The translations under genes and the position numbers were made by a program. A stretch of DNA of 64,000 bases, taken from positions 215,580,624 through 215,644,623 of the forward strand of contig NC_053389.1 of assembly GCF_905171765.1 (NCBI RefSeq). The letters run 5' to 3'. Position 1 is the first letter of the stretch; each line of letters begins with the position of its first letter. The notes under the pieces were generated by a model, which was given only the letters and a program-made list of their open reading frames with translations, was not told where the DNA came from and did no database searches. Origin of the DNA: Bufo bufo (taxonomy: Eukaryota > Chordata > Amphibia > Anura > Bufonidae). Positions 34,953 through 45,923 of this stretch are shown here, piece after piece.

Positions 34953-35166
34953 GGGTCTATTCACACGTCTGTAGTGTATTGCAGATCCGCAAATTGCTGC
35001 CTATTCTTGTCTGCAATTGCGGACAAGAATAGGACATGATCTATTTTTGTTGTGGCGCCGCGGCCCGGAAGTGTGCTCTCTGCATCCATTCCTGCCCCAT
35101 TGAGAATAAATGGGTCCGCACCCGTTCCCGATATTGCGGAACGGCTGCGGACGTGTGAATGGACCC
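34953..35166. mobile_element. Harbinger-like MITE nested in the Tc1-type relic
   Basis: Ends GGGTCTATTCACACGTCTG and ACGTGTGAATGGACCC. Flanks TTG and TTA fit a 3-bp TWA/TNA target duplication with one mismatch. Transposase coding sequence resumes immediately on its right. Confidence 0.7.
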
Positions 35167-35167
35167 T

Positions 35168-35632
35168 TAAAGCCATATCATGCAAAAAAGAAGCCATGTG
35201 TGCACATGATCCAGAAACGCTGTTGTCTTCTTTGGGACAAAGCTAATTTAAAATGGACTGAGGCCAAATGTGATACTGTTCTGTGGTCAGATGAATCAAA
35301 ATGTGAAATCTTTTTAGAACAACATATGCTCCAATCCAGACATCCCTTTCAGGAAAGGCCTTGCCTGCAGTCCAAGAAAAGAAAACATTTGCCGCACCAT
35401 GAAAGGAAATTTCTGGCAAAGAATACCCATGACTGTTGAGCAGCTAGAATCCTACATCAGACAAGAATGGGACAACATTCCTCTTCAAAAACTCCAGAAA
35501 TTGGCCTCCTCACTACCGAGATGTTTGCAGAAGAGGGGATGCTACACAATGGTAGACTTGGCTCTGTCAAACATTTTTGAAATGCATTGCTTCCATCAAG
35601 TTCTAAATCAGTTAATTTTTTTCATGCAATAG
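35168..35632 (+). pseudogene. Transposase fragments of the decayed Tc1/mariner-type element
   Basis: Two frames remain. The first has LKWTEAKCDTVLWSDESKCE, including the first catalytic aspartate in WSDES, then jumps into a scrambled region. The second has TVEQLESYIRQEWDNIPLQK, the C-terminal tail common in these transposases. The segment with the second aspartate and the glutamate is missing, so it is non-functional. Upstream pieces of the same protein lie near 34822-34960, separated by an inserted Harbinger-like MITE. Confidence 0.65.
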
Positions 35633-35704
35633 TAAAATGTCTCACTTTCTACGATAATCTATTGTAAAAAAAATATGGGTCTATGACATTTGCAAATCAT
35701 TGCA

Positions 35705-36053
35705 TCACTTTTATTGATATTGTAAAAACAGTTGATAGGTATTCCCTCTTAAAATCCCAGTCTTCTGCCACTACGCTTTGGTACAGTTTGTATATCCTAG
35801 CTGGTTCAAGTAGTGGAGCGATCCATTCACTGCCCCATCGAAACATGTATGGGGAAGTGTGTAAGCGCATAGATGCTTTTAATGGCGTGTTGCCGCTAGC
35901 AAATACAGCACAATAAAATTGAGGAAAAATAATCAAATAGGCTGGAAGTGAGATGGTGGAAGTGCGCTCCACTACTTGAACCAGCCAGGATATAAAAACT
36001 GTATCAAAACATAGCAGCAGTAGGCTGGGTTTTTACAATATCAATAAAAGTGA
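35705..36053. mobile_element. Palindromic MITE with 25-bp TIRs
   Basis: TCACTTTTATTGATATTGTA is repeated inverted at the right end (to 36053). Inner arms GGTTCAAGTAGTGGAGCG are mirrored. It has replaced the end of the Tc1-type relic. Superfamily unknown. Confidence 0.75.
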
Positions 36054-36240
36054 CGGTTTAAGCAGTTGAAATGACAGATGTCAAGTTTGCCACCATTATT
36101 GTAGGTTGTTTCTGATGTCCTATGCTCTGATAAAACATCCTTCCCTTGAACATTGGATACTCAGTATGGTTCTTGATCCTTCTCTTAAGTACAGCAGAGT
36201 GAGAAAGAAAAGAAGCCATTTATTGTGACATTGCTATTAC

Positions 36241-36972
36241 CTGCAGGAGCTGCGCTCGTACATGTGCTTCTACTAAATGGCTTTTCCGAAGATTTGCAAC
36301 TCTCCACATGAGACACAATTTGCCGTCTCTTAAAGCAATTACTGCATTTTCTGTGAACACAAGAGTTTCATTTCTCTTTTTAGGTTTGGCAATTTTTGCC
36401 ATGATGGCTCCAATTATGAAGGCATCAATAATGCATCCCACAATGCACTGCAGTACCACTGTCAATACTGCCAACGGGCATTCCTCTGTAACACTTCGAA
36501 ATCCATAGCCAATGGAAGTTTGAGTTTCTAAGGAAAAAAGAAAGGCTGCCATAAAGCTGGTGACTTGTAAAAAACATGGAGACAGAGGGGTTTCCTCTGA
36601 GCCTGGTTCAGGTGGTGGAGCCAAATCCCCATGCATTGAGGCAATAAGCCAGAAAGAAAAGCCAAAAATGAGCCAGGAAACTACAAAAGTAAAGGAAAAT
36701 ATGAGAAACATCCACCTCCAGCGAATATCCACACATGTGGTAAAAAGGTCAGTCAGGTATCGTTGGCTCTTCTCACTGAGATTAATAAATTCTATATTGC
36801 AATGGCCATCTTTCTGTACAAAGCGGCTGCGCTGACGGACAGGCCTTGTGTGTACTTTTCCATTACGATAGGGGGTTGGTCTCATACCCTGAGTTAGTCC
36901 TGATTCTTCTTCCTCACGGAGTGGATCAGGGATTTCTGTGCTGAATCGGCGAATGGCACGGGCTACCCCCAT
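36241..36972 (-). CDS. KCNJ14: KCNJ14 (Kir2.4) coding exon 1: N-terminus, pore and start of cytoplasmic domain
   Basis: Encodes the first 244 residues of a strong inwardly rectifying potassium channel subunit of the Kir2 family; such subunits form plasma-membrane tetramers that stabilise resting potential. Visible: a cytoplasmic N-terminus with KDGHCN (54-59), the slide helix before TM1 (about 88-112), a pore loop with filter SIGYG (153-157) flanked by cysteines 133 and 165, and TM2 with the rectification-controlling aspartate in GCIIDAF (D183). KPKKR (196-200), the basic lipid-binding stretch, follows. The turret around 119-131 is proline- and glutamate-rich. The Kir2.4 assignment rests on recalled similarity in the MG-ARA-RR start, QTSIGYG and RSVTEECP. 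The start at 36972 was chosen because it matches the expected Kir2.4 N-terminus and has a strong GCC-ATG-G context; an in-frame ATG at 37011 would add 13 residues in a weaker context. The exon ends on a whole codon followed by GTAATAG. Confidence 0.93.
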
Positions 36973-37039
36973 GGCTAGGGCACCACGAGGGAGAATGGTG
37001 GTGCTCCCCATCCAGTGGTTGGGAGATTGCAGGGTTGAT

Positions 37040-37041
37040 CT
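37040..37041 (-). other. Possible splice acceptor upstream of the KCNJ14 start codon
   Basis: On the minus strand the sequence CTGATTTTCAG ends at 37040, about 68 bases before the chosen ATG, and may mark a 5' UTR intron, which is common in Kir2 genes. The pyrimidine tract is short, so this is a suggestion only. Confidence 0.35.
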
Positions 37042-37698
37042 GAAAATCAGGTCTCCAGAAGTTTTAAAGGCACAAAACGTTCATGATGCAGAACTTTTAA
37101 CCAAACCTAAAAAAATGAGAGACAACAGTAAATGTTTTGCTAAAGAAAACACAGACACTGAAATGTTTTGGTATAGGCCTTAGGTAGGACATCTACTGTA
37201 TCTCCATGTTGTATTTGGTATATGTATGATCTGCATGTCATGTTTTTATGCTATCTTTATACTTATTCTCATGCTTTCTTTAGCTAGGGTTCAATTCAGT
37301 TCTATAATAATATCTGCTGAGGATTGAGATAAAGTTGTGTCTACAGTTCCAACTAATTTAAAAAGCCTCTATCAGCACAAGCTACCCTACTAATCTAGGC
37401 ATATTGCATGGCAGGGTTAATCAGTCCGATTAAAACTATATATTTCTTTTGTTTTCAGCTTGAACGGCTGATTGTTAAATAATGTTTATACAAATTAGGT
37501 AGTTTGAGCGCCAGAGTTTGGCAGTAGCTCTTGGATCACAGCTACAGCTACATCCCACCCTGAATCCGTACATCCAGAAGTGGAGGTGCCAGGATCTTCT
37601 TTTCTGGTGGCCTGTTACAAACTTACCTCACATCATATATTGGTATTTATATGGGCATTGTATTGCGGTATTATGTGAGTACCATAGAGCAATATTAC
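37042..37698. other. Unassigned sequence upstream of KCNJ14 coding start
   Basis: Expected to hold 5' UTR or intron sequence. No CpG-island promoter or TATA element could be assigned. Confidence 0.4.
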
Positions 37699-38444
37699 TT
37701 AAAGGGTTTCTGTCACCCTGCAAAACTCTTCTTTTTTTTTTTGGGCTAGTTAGATTGCTCATAGTGCGATATAGCAGAATATAATGGTATTACTTACTTT
37801 CATGCGGCCGATTCTTTATAAAACAAACTTTTATAATATGTTAATGAGGGCTCTACCAGCAAGTAGGGCGTCTACTTGCTGGTAGCTGCTGCAGAAATCC
37901 GCCCCCTCGCCATGTTGATTGACAGGGCCAGCCGTGATCTCCTCCTCCGGCCGGCCCTGTCAGTAATTCAAAAATCGCGCGCCTCGCGTCATTCGGCGCA
38001 GGCGCTCTGAGATGAGGAGGCTCGTATCCTCAGCACTCCCTCAGTGCGCCTGCGCCGATGACATCACCGAAAGAGAAGACGTCATTGGCGCAGGCGCACT
38101 GAGGGAGTGCTGAGGATACGAGCCTCCTCATCTCAGAGCGCCTGCGCCGAATGACGCGAGGCGCGCGATTTTTGAATTACTGACAGGGCCGGCCGGAGGA
38201 GGAGATCACGGCTGGCCCTGTCAATCAACACGGCGAGGGGGCGGATTTCTGCAGCAGCTACCAGCAAGTAGACGCCCTACTTGCTGGTAGAGCCCTCATT
38301 AACATATTATAAAAGTTCGTTTTATAAAGAATCGGCCGCATGAAAGTAAGTAATACCATTATATTCTGCTATATCGCACTATGAGCAATCTAACTATCCC
38401 AAAAAAAAAAAGAAGAGTTTTGCAGGGTGACAGAAACCCTTTAA
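37699..38444. mobile_element. 746-bp near-perfect palindromic TTAA MITE
   Basis: Begins TTAAAGGGTTTCTGTCACCC and ends GGGTGACAGAAACCCTTTAA. The arms are about 365 bases each and almost identical over their whole length. The centre (about 38055-38085) carries TGCGCCTGCGCCGATGACAT and its counterpart. Non-coding. Confidence 0.92.
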
Positions 38445-38864
38445 AATTCACCTGTCGTGATTTCTGTTGGTCTTTCTGAGAACAGGATATGATAGAGCGA
38501 GAGAAGCTGCAATCTGTGATGTATATGTTCATATGATTTGTAGCAGGATTTCTGAGAAAAAAACTGGGTAAATCCTGACAGGACTCCTAGGAGTGACATT
38601 GAGAGTCCTGATTATCCAACCCACAGAGGGTCAATGAAAGCCTTCTCTATATACACACTAGTACACAGAAGCTTGTCAATCACTATGTGTGGATGGGGTA
38701 ATCAGGACTCTCACTGTTTCTCCTAGGGTCATGTTAGGATTTACTCAGAAATCCTACTCCAAATCATATAAACATATGTATCACTGCGTCCCTCCCTCTG
38801 TTATATTCTGCTCCCAGGGCAGCAAAAATCACCTGACAAAAATTACATGACAGGTTCTATTTAA
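38441..38864. mobile_element. Second TTAA MITE abutting the previous one
   Basis: Shares TTAA 38441-38444 with its neighbour and ends CAGGTTCTATTTAA. Inner arms TTTCTGAGAAAAAAACTGGG and CTCAGAAATCC, and CCTGATTATCCAACCC with its complement, show the palindrome. The ends are more diverged, so it is likely older. Confidence 0.65.
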
Positions 38865-39995
38865 GCACAATTGACAATATTTTGTGAACATAGTAAGGTA
38901 CTGTATTAGGAAGCATATGGTGATATTATTTGGACATCCTCTAGTACTATTACTTGGTCACTGTAGTGGAACAGTTTGCCTGGTTTAGAAAATCCATGTA
39001 AAATACCGTAATAGGACATTCTGAGATAATAGACAGGAGTCCCTCAATCTCGAATTCCAATAATCAGCTGTTGCCGAGAGTTCATTACAAAGAACACCTC
39101 TCGCTATCTGTAGGACCTGCCATGAAAATGCATGACATAGCAAACCTATTGAATTCAATGGTTACCATGTACTACTTCATTTCCCCTCTGGTGGCTCTGC
39201 AGGAAAATTGAACACTTGCTATCAGCTGATCATTGTAAGTCCAAACAGCATGCAACCCCATGGTCATAATTTTAGAAATACGTACAATTGAGGGGAGCCT
39301 CACAAGTATTGTTGCAGTATATATACTGTATCGTTTGCAGGAAGCATTAATCATTATGCATGTGGGGTGAAGGTGTTTTATAGTTATGCACTTTCATTTC
39401 ACACTTTACATTTTACATCCTCTATGGTACCCAGGGAATTATATCCAGACATACACAATCAATGAAGACAGAATGTCCCATAGCTTTGGTTAGCATGCGA
39501 AGTATGAACATTGTGTTCTGTTAAGAATTCTTATAGCTGCCAAGTGCCCTTAACTTCCAGGTCCGGTGCCAGCTTATTCGTCCCTCTATCAAGCAAAATT
39601 TGATGTAATCTAAAATGATTTGACAAATCTAAAATTGCATAATTATTTGATAATGCTATTTATAAATTTTTATTTTATATGTACAGAATTTTGTAGCAAT
39701 TGTTATTCACACTAATTTCTGGCTTATGCCAGGTATAAACTTTCAATTTAACTAGGGATAAATTCATAGACAGCCAATTTACCTACATAAGTGATGCTAG
39801 TTATCTATAGCTTCAGCACTTCAGATTCACCCTCAAGTAGGCCATACCTTCAGTCACATGTGGCTTAAATTTTTGTCCACAGAACATTACTATGCACTTC
39901 TGGCAGCATCTAGCTACTTTTTCAACCTAATTCTTTTCTTTGTAAGTATCCTCTTCTCCTCATCCCACTGTACTGTGAATACTTAATTAACATAC
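38865..39995. other. Unassigned sequence
   Basis: No supported gene or repeat boundary. Confidence 0.5.
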
Positions 39996-40950
39996 ATACA
40001 CTATACGGAAAACGTATTGGAGCACACCTCTTAAATCATCAAATTCAGGAATTTCATTCAGTTCCTTTGCAACAGGTGTATAAAATCCAGCCCCTAACCA
40101 TGCAGCCTGCCTTTACTAACATTTGTGAAAGAATAGCTCGTTCTTAAGAGCCCCCTGCATTCCAGTGTGTTTCTGTAATAGGATGCCACCATTGTAATAA
40201 GTCAGTTTGTGGAACTTCATCCCTCCTAGATATTCCACTATCAACTGTAAATTATGTTATTATAAAGCGGAAGTGTTTAGACATCCCAGCAACCCAGCCA
40301 CAAAGTAAGCTGTAAACATAAAGTTACAGAGTGGGGTCACTGAGTGCTGAGTGCTCTGCTGACTCAATAACTGCAGAGTTCCAAAACTCCTTTGCCATTA
40401 ACATCAACACAAAAACTGTGCACCTGGAGCTTCATGGCATGGGTTTCTGTGGCCGAGCAGCTGCATGCAAGCCTTACATAACCAAGCACAATGGCAAGAA
40501 TCAAGTGGAGGAGTGTAAACAATGATCCACTGGACTCTGAAAAACTGGAAACATTTTCTGTGGAGATATGAATCATGTTTCTCTATCTGGCAGTCTGATG
40601 GAAGAGTTATGGCAAATGCCAGGAGAATGTTACCTGCCTGACTACATTGTGCCAACTGTAATGTTTGGTGGAGGAGGGAAAATATGGGGGTTTGGCCCTT
40701 TAGTTCCAGTAAAGAGGAAATACTTGGTAAGATTAAGATTACCAAAACATTTTGGACAGTTGTATGCTTCTAGATTTGAGGGAATAGTTTGGGGAAGGCC
40801 CTATGAGTTTGACAGAGCCCTGACCTCAACCCTATTCAACACCTTTCAACCTCAACCCCATTCAACACCTTTGGGATGAACTAGAACAGAGATTGCAAAA
40901 AATCATCCAATATCAATGTCTCATCTTACAAATGTTATTTTGGATGAATG
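39996..40950 (+). pseudogene. Degraded Tc1-like transposon
   Basis: Starts ACACTATACGGAAAACGTAT followed by GGAGCACACCTC, a diverged Tc1-family terminus. Pieces of transposase remain: SADSITAEFQNSFAININTK, LHGMGFCGRAAACKPYITKH, and after frameshifts the block with LPDYIVPTVMFGGGGK and the tail NPIQHLW-like region near 40845. The central catalytic part is largely deleted. Its right end is lost; the mariner element starts at 40965. Confidence 0.7.
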
Positions 40951-40964
40951 CGCAAAAAATAGTA

Positions 40965-42109
40965 CGAGGGGTGTTCAATAAGTTATCTACCAAAGCATGT
41001 TCTGTCAGTGCTAGAGAGCTGAGCTTGTCTGTGTAGGTTGAGACATGTCTAGACATGCAACACACATGGTAGCAGTTCAGTCTGATGAAAGCACTGGAAG
41101 TGACAGGATGGCAAATGCAGTACAGTGCAGATCTACAAAAAAAAGTGAGGGCTTTAGAGCATTGCTCCATGAATACATTCTTTACAAAGGAAGAAAAGAA
41201 GCCTAAAGAAATTCATGAAAGGATGATTGCTGTATATGGTGATGATGCACCTTCCTACTATCAAGTGAAGTTTTGGGCCAAGAAGTTTAAATGGGGTAGG
41301 GAATCAACTAAAAATTATTCCCGTTCAGGGCAACCTGTTGAAGCATCTTCAGAGGAAATGTGCAGTAAAGTGGAGGTCATGATTTTGGAAAATCGTTAGG
41401 TCAGTGCTATGGCTCATAAATTAGGCATTTCAGTTGGGCCAGTATCATTCATGATGTTTTGATGACATCAAAGGTCAGTTCCTGGTGGGGCCATGAATGT
41501 TAACACCTGAGCAAAAAACTTGTAGCCAGCAGTTTAGCCAAGAGAATTTAGACATGCTTACAGAAAATCCAGGAGACTTCTATTCTCAACTTATTAAGGG
41601 CGATAAAACATGGGTTCACCACCATGATCCTGAGACCAGAGTCCATGCAATGCAAGCACAAGGGGTCAATTACTGGAGACACTTATGCTTTACGAGAGGT
41701 AATGAAAGAGAAACGCCATGGGAAGTTATCGGCAGGTGTGTTGCTGCTTCATGACAATGTGCCAGCTCACAAGTCTTACATAATCACAAGCTGCTATCAG
41801 GGAATGTGGCTTCATCGAGCTTAACCATCTACCCTACAGTCCAGACCTGGCTCCCAATGATTACTTTCTCTTTCGGAACCTAAAGACGTTTCTGCATGGG
41901 CAACGATTTCCTGACGATAATGCACAGAGGTGGTAGCATGGTTCCTGCAGCAGCGAGAAGTTTCCTATTCTGAGGGCTTCTGATCACTAGAGGCGAAGTT
42001 GAATAAATGTGTTGAAGTCATGGGGGTTTACACTGAAAAGTAGTAAGTTCAATTTTCTCAGAAAATGTTGTTTTCATATTCAGGTAGATAACTTATTGAA
42101 CACCCCTCA
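40965..42109 (+). mobile_element. mariner transposon with well-preserved TIRs
   Basis: GAGGGGTGTTCAATAAGTTA plus TCTACC is perfectly repeated inverted at the right end (26 bp). TA precedes the left end; the right TA has mutated. The internal transposase is broken. Confidence 0.8.
41085..41930 (+). pseudogene. mariner transposase, frameshifted
   Basis: Fragments in order: an N-terminal helix-turn-helix with EIHERMIAVYGDDAPSYYQV and VKFWAKKFKWGRES, RSGQPVEAS, then a stop at 41397-41399. Next LTPEQKTCSQQFSQENLDML and GDKTWVHHHDPETR with the first catalytic aspartate, then HDNVPAHKS with the second, then YSPDLAPNDYFLFRNLK with the third aspartate. That is the DD34D arrangement of mariner. The HDN and YSPDL blocks are in different frames. 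Several indels and stops make it inactive. Confidence 0.8.
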
Positions 42110-42120
42110 AGTGCCTTGTA

Positions 42121-42174
42121 TTAACTTTGTCTACATGATAAATGCCACTTGCTGAAGTGAGATAACCCCTTTAA
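42121..42174. mobile_element. Isolated end of a TTAA MITE
   Basis: CATGATAAATGCCACTTGCTGAAGTGAG followed by the terminus ATAACCCCTTTAA matches the missing right end of the 12155 MITE family. The left part is absent. Confidence 0.6.
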
Positions 42175-42795
42175 TACCATATAAACCTAATATAACTTAA
42201 GCATATTGCCCTGCATATAATACGATTGAAAATACAAATAGACACTTGCACTTATTGCTCTTAAGATAATCACACAAAAAAAACTTGAATTTACTCTAAA
42301 TGATCATTTAATAAAATCAAATGTGTGAAATTGCATTATGTCCTCCGATCTATATGGGTTAAGTCCTTCTTGTGGCTCTGGCCCTCGTGACATCGACAGA
42401 CCTCAAACACACACACACACACACTTGTACTTTCGCTCCGGACAAGAGCTGCTTATGTTTCCATATAAAGCAGATGTGAAGCTTAGTGGCAGCAGACTCG
42501 GAATTTCATGACAATGTCATATCTAATCTCAGGCAAGGTATCCAATTTGCATGTAAGGTCAATGATGCAGCAAGAAAAAAATCTATGCTGTGTTTCCCTT
42601 ATTGACAGCAGTGAAAATGTTCGGCAGTCTCTGTCATACGCCACATTTGGTGATGCTTATGTAATACACATACTGATTTTCCTTGTGACAATTATCTCTG
42701 GAAATTATGCTCATTGATAAACACATTAGCAAATGACCTTTTTGTGACCGTTCTTGCCACACAAATGAATTGAAAAGTACTATATTAAATAAGTA
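42175..42795. other. Unassigned sequence with a CA microsatellite
   Basis: (AC)n of about nine repeats at 42406-42424. No gene recognised. Confidence 0.5.
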
Positions 42796-43186
42796 TTAAG
42801 GGATATTCCTATCTTGATATTTTTGGTATATTCACAGGCTATGTCAGAAGTGTCCGATAGGTGCAGGTCTCGCCTATGGGACCTACACCTATTTTAAGAG
42901 TGGAGTCAATGGAGAGGTGGTTGGCACCCGGGGCTCTCTCCATTCATATCCTTGGGAGTGAACAATGGCTGAGCTTGCTTACTCTGCTATTTTCAGAAGT
43001 CCCATAGAGGTGAATGGAGAGATCCATGCATGCGTGGCCACCTCCTATCCATATGGAGCAGCCAAGAGATAGGACTCCGTTCTCCATTCAAGATGCAAGT
43101 CCCAGAGGTATGACCTGCACTTATCTGACATTTATGGCATATCTTGTGGATATACCATAAATGTCCAGTTGGAAATACCTCTTTAA
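42796..43186. mobile_element. TTAA MITE (T2-like)
   Basis: Begins TTAAGGGATATTCCTATCTT and ends GGAAATACCTCTTTAA; arms GTATATTCACAGG and CTTGTGGATATACC are mirrored. Non-coding. Confidence 0.7.
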
Positions 43187-43453
43187 AAGGTTTTTTCTAG
43201 AATTGAACATGAGGGCATATGGCTAAAATATATTATGGTTTCCTGCTGAGTGGGGTTCTAACTGCTGGTACTCTCACTTTTACTCATGAATGATCCCTTT
43301 GTTCTCATGACTGGTGGTGGTTCAGGAGGTTGTTGTCATGCTTAAAGGCTCTTTAAAGGGTTATGAATAGGATATGGACTCACTTTATTTACATAGGAGT
43401 CCACCCTCTAGGCCACTGATTCTGGGAATAAAAGGGTCACAGCACTGACTTAA

Positions 43454-43806
43454 TTAAAGGGGTTGTCCGGGCTTTTTCTATTGATGACCTATCCTCAAGA
43501 TAGGTCATCAACATCAGACAGATTGGCGGGGGTCCGACCCCCAGCACCCCCTCTAATCAGTTGTACGACGAGATGGCACGGGCATGTGTCGTCTCCCATC
43601 TCTCTTCCTGTCCACTGCTGCTGTCCAATAGACATACAGTGGAGACCAGGAAGACAGAAGGGAGATGGCACTTGCGCACTGCACGACCCATCTCCTCATA
43701 CAGATGATCAGCGGGGGTGACGGGTGTAGGACCCCCACCGATCTGATGTTGATGACCTATCCTGGGGATAGGTCATCAATATTAAAAGCCCAAACAACCT
43801 CTTTAA
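43454..43806. mobile_element. TTAA MITE (T2-like)
   Basis: Begins TTAAAGGGGTTGTCCGGGCT, ends AGCCCAAACAACCTCTTTAA. Inner arms contain GATGACCTATCCTCAAGATA and its partner. Confidence 0.85.
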
Positions 43807-44191
43807 GGAACGTGTCAGTATGAAAATGCAGTGAATATATAGGCAGCATGTTATAGAGCAGGAGGAGTTGAGCAGATTGATTTATAGTTTTATAGAAAAT
43901 GATTCAGTAAATCTTGTACCTAAATAAGTTAAATCTCTGCCCTTTCTCTGCTTACTAGCCAAGAGGGGGGTCTTATCAGTGATTGACAGCCTTCCCTGTA
44001 TAAGTATGTATACAGACATAGCTGAATCACTGATTAGGATCGCTCACTTGGCTACTGAGGTGAGAAAGGGCAGAGATTTAAATGAATTTCTTTTCCCATA
44101 GAACTCTACATCAATCTGCTCAGCTCCTCCTGCTCTATAACCTGCTGCCTGTAGACTGCATTGCATTTTCATGGTGATAGATTCCTTTTAA
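43803..44191. mobile_element. TTAA MITE sharing its TTAA with the 43454 MITE
   Basis: Begins TTAAGGAACGTGTCAGTATG, ends GGTGATAGATTCCTTTTAA. Mirror arms include TATAGAGCAGGAGGAG and CTCCTCCTGCTCTATA. Confidence 0.8.
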
Positions 44192-44940
44192 TGGCTTGAC
44201 AGTCAGGGGAGTCACTTATAGGTGGTCCTGAGAGTCAGCTTTTTTTGCTTCTGTAAAAAAAAAAAAAACTTAGCATCATAATCATAAAAAAAAAATCTGA
44301 AACAAAATGTTCAATATATTACTCAGAGTTCACGTGTCTACAATGTAATATGAGCTGCCTTTACAGTCAGCGTGTACTTCTATGGCGGAAAATTACGAAA
44401 TTCCAGCAAGTTGATAACCCTTAGGACTCTTTTGCTGATCACACTGGTCCAGTAGTAGCACCACTAAAAATCTCTGGAGTCATCCTTGCTTATCATGTAG
44501 TATATCTGCCTCCCTTGGTTTTCTCTTGGTCCTGTCCATTGCCTCACTCCTTTTCATCACTAATCACATTACTTTTAATGATAAATTTGTAAAGAGGTAC
44601 AACATGATTGCACACCCAAAAGAAAGGTGAACGAGTGAAATCGATGTGGTATCCTTTTATTTTTTGCTCCAGACGCCCTATGCTTGCTTGGTGCCAGAAC
44701 CAGGAAAACACATCACTTCCCACTTCCCTGGACTTATTCATATAAATTAAAGAAAATTGGTAAAAGGAGAACCAGGATTTTTGGTGCTATGCGGTAAAAT
44801 GTATAATACAGTAAAATATACAGTATATACAAAGTACCCTTACCTTTGTATGGGTCAATAATTAGCAAAAAGAGTTTCCTTTAAGCATGGGTTTCATAGA
44901 CTTGTGTTTGAATACTGGGTGTAGCTAGAGTCAAACACAT
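44192..44940. other. Unassigned sequence
   Basis: Contains A-runs at 44257-44269 and 44286-44294; no gene recognised. Confidence 0.5.
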
Positions 44941-44944
44941 TGAG

Positions 44945-45122
44945 AAAGCATATAATGATAATAATGGTAAGATTTATTTTTATAGCACCACCATATTAGC
45001 GCAGCGCTTTACAAATTCAGAGGGTTCATGTACAAAACAAAAGACATCACAACATAACTGGCTAATATACAACTGAAACACTAGGAGTGAGGGCCATGCT
45101 CGCAAGAGCTTACAATCTATCA
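44945..45122 (-). mobile_element. SINE or LINE 3'-end fragment
   Basis: TAGCACCACCATATTAGCGC plus AGCGCTTTACAAATT matches the LINE-like tail seen in the V-SINE at 19058, followed by GCTCGCAAGAGCTTACAATC. Degraded. Confidence 0.5.
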
Positions 45123-45140
45123 GCATATCAAAGTTATCCT

Positions 45141-45470
45141 TTAAAGGGAACCTGTCACCAGGATTTTGTGTATAGAGCTGAGGACATGGGTTGCTAGATG
45201 GCCGCTAGCACATCCGCAATACCCAGTCCCCATAGCTCTGTGTGCTTTTATTGTGTAAAAAAACGATTTGATACATATGCAAATTAACCTGAGATGAGTC
45301 CTGTCCCTGACTCATCTAAGGTTAATTTGCATATGGATCAAATCAGTTTTTTACCACAAATTAAAGCACACAGAGCTATGGGGACTGGATATTGGGGATG
45401 TGCTAGCGGCCATCTAGCAACCCATGTCCTCAGCTCTATACACAAAATCCCGGTGACAGGTTTCCTTTAA
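45141..45470. mobile_element. TTAA MITE (T2-like), 330 bp
   Basis: Begins TTAAAGGGAACCTGTCACCA and ends CGGTGACAGGTTTCCTTTAA; arms are nearly identical, including GGTTGCTAGATGGCCGCTAG. Confidence 0.88.
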
Positions 45471-45923
45471 ACAGGACTCTTAAACTTACTCTTTCACTTA
45501 ATGATCCGCTGTGACATTCTGGAGGAAAAAAGTTCTTGTAATCCATATGCAAGTGAGCAGTTAAGTGCACCGAGGGCGGGCCCAAGCCACTGTGTGCACC
45601 ACTGCTCCTCCTGCTTCCTTTTCCAAACCCATTTTTTACTTTTTTAATGACCGGGCCAGGTGAGATGACAATGCAGGAACCTGACTCTGTCAAGAAGGAG
45701 AGGGAGGGGCTGGCAGAGGAAGCAGGACGATCAAGGGTGCACAGAGTGGCTCGGGCCCGCCTTGGGTGCACTTAACTGTTCATTTGCATATGAATACTTC
45801 TTCTCCAGAATGAAGCAACAGATCACTAAGTGAAAAGAGGTACGATTACATTCAGCTGAGATAACCCTACAGGGCATTGTGACTGGTTTATCAGTGAATA
45901 TCCTGGCGACAGATTCCCTTTAA
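45467..45923. mobile_element. Diverged TTAA MITE adjoining the previous one
   Basis: Right end GGCGACAGATTCCCTTTAA is clear. The inner arms GTTAAGTGCACCGAGGGCGG and CCGCCTTGGGTGCACTTAAC are mirrored. The left terminus (from TTAA 45467) is poorly preserved. Confidence 0.55.

Larger units (their letters stand above)
34298..35704 (+). mobile_element. Decayed Tc1/mariner-type transposon with nested insertions
   Basis: The left end AAAAAGTTTGGGCGCTGTGT and the long terminal region are recognisable from a widespread vertebrate transposon. Part of the left interior is duplicated (34545-34660 and 34683-34800). The catalytic centre is mostly deleted, and the right TIR is lost beyond 35704, where another MITE begins. 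Confidence 0.7.
30207..36240 (-). other. KCNJ14 intron between the two coding exons
   Basis: An intron of about 6.0 kb with GT donor at 36240-36239 and AG acceptor at 30208-30207. It contains a GGATCCG-rich palindromic element, a TTAA MITE, a palindrome, a Harbinger-like candidate, and a Tc1-like relic with its own nested insertions. No additional channel exon was recognised inside it. The stretches 30210-30915, 31690-32100 and 33300-34295 show nothing recognisable. Confidence 0.85.

Noticed and set aside
36308..36835. Plus-strand frames overlapping KCNJ14 exon 1
   Set aside because: Antisense shadows of the conserved channel exon.
40404..40745. 113-residue minus-strand frame
   Set aside because: Antisense shadow of a decayed Tc1-like transposase.
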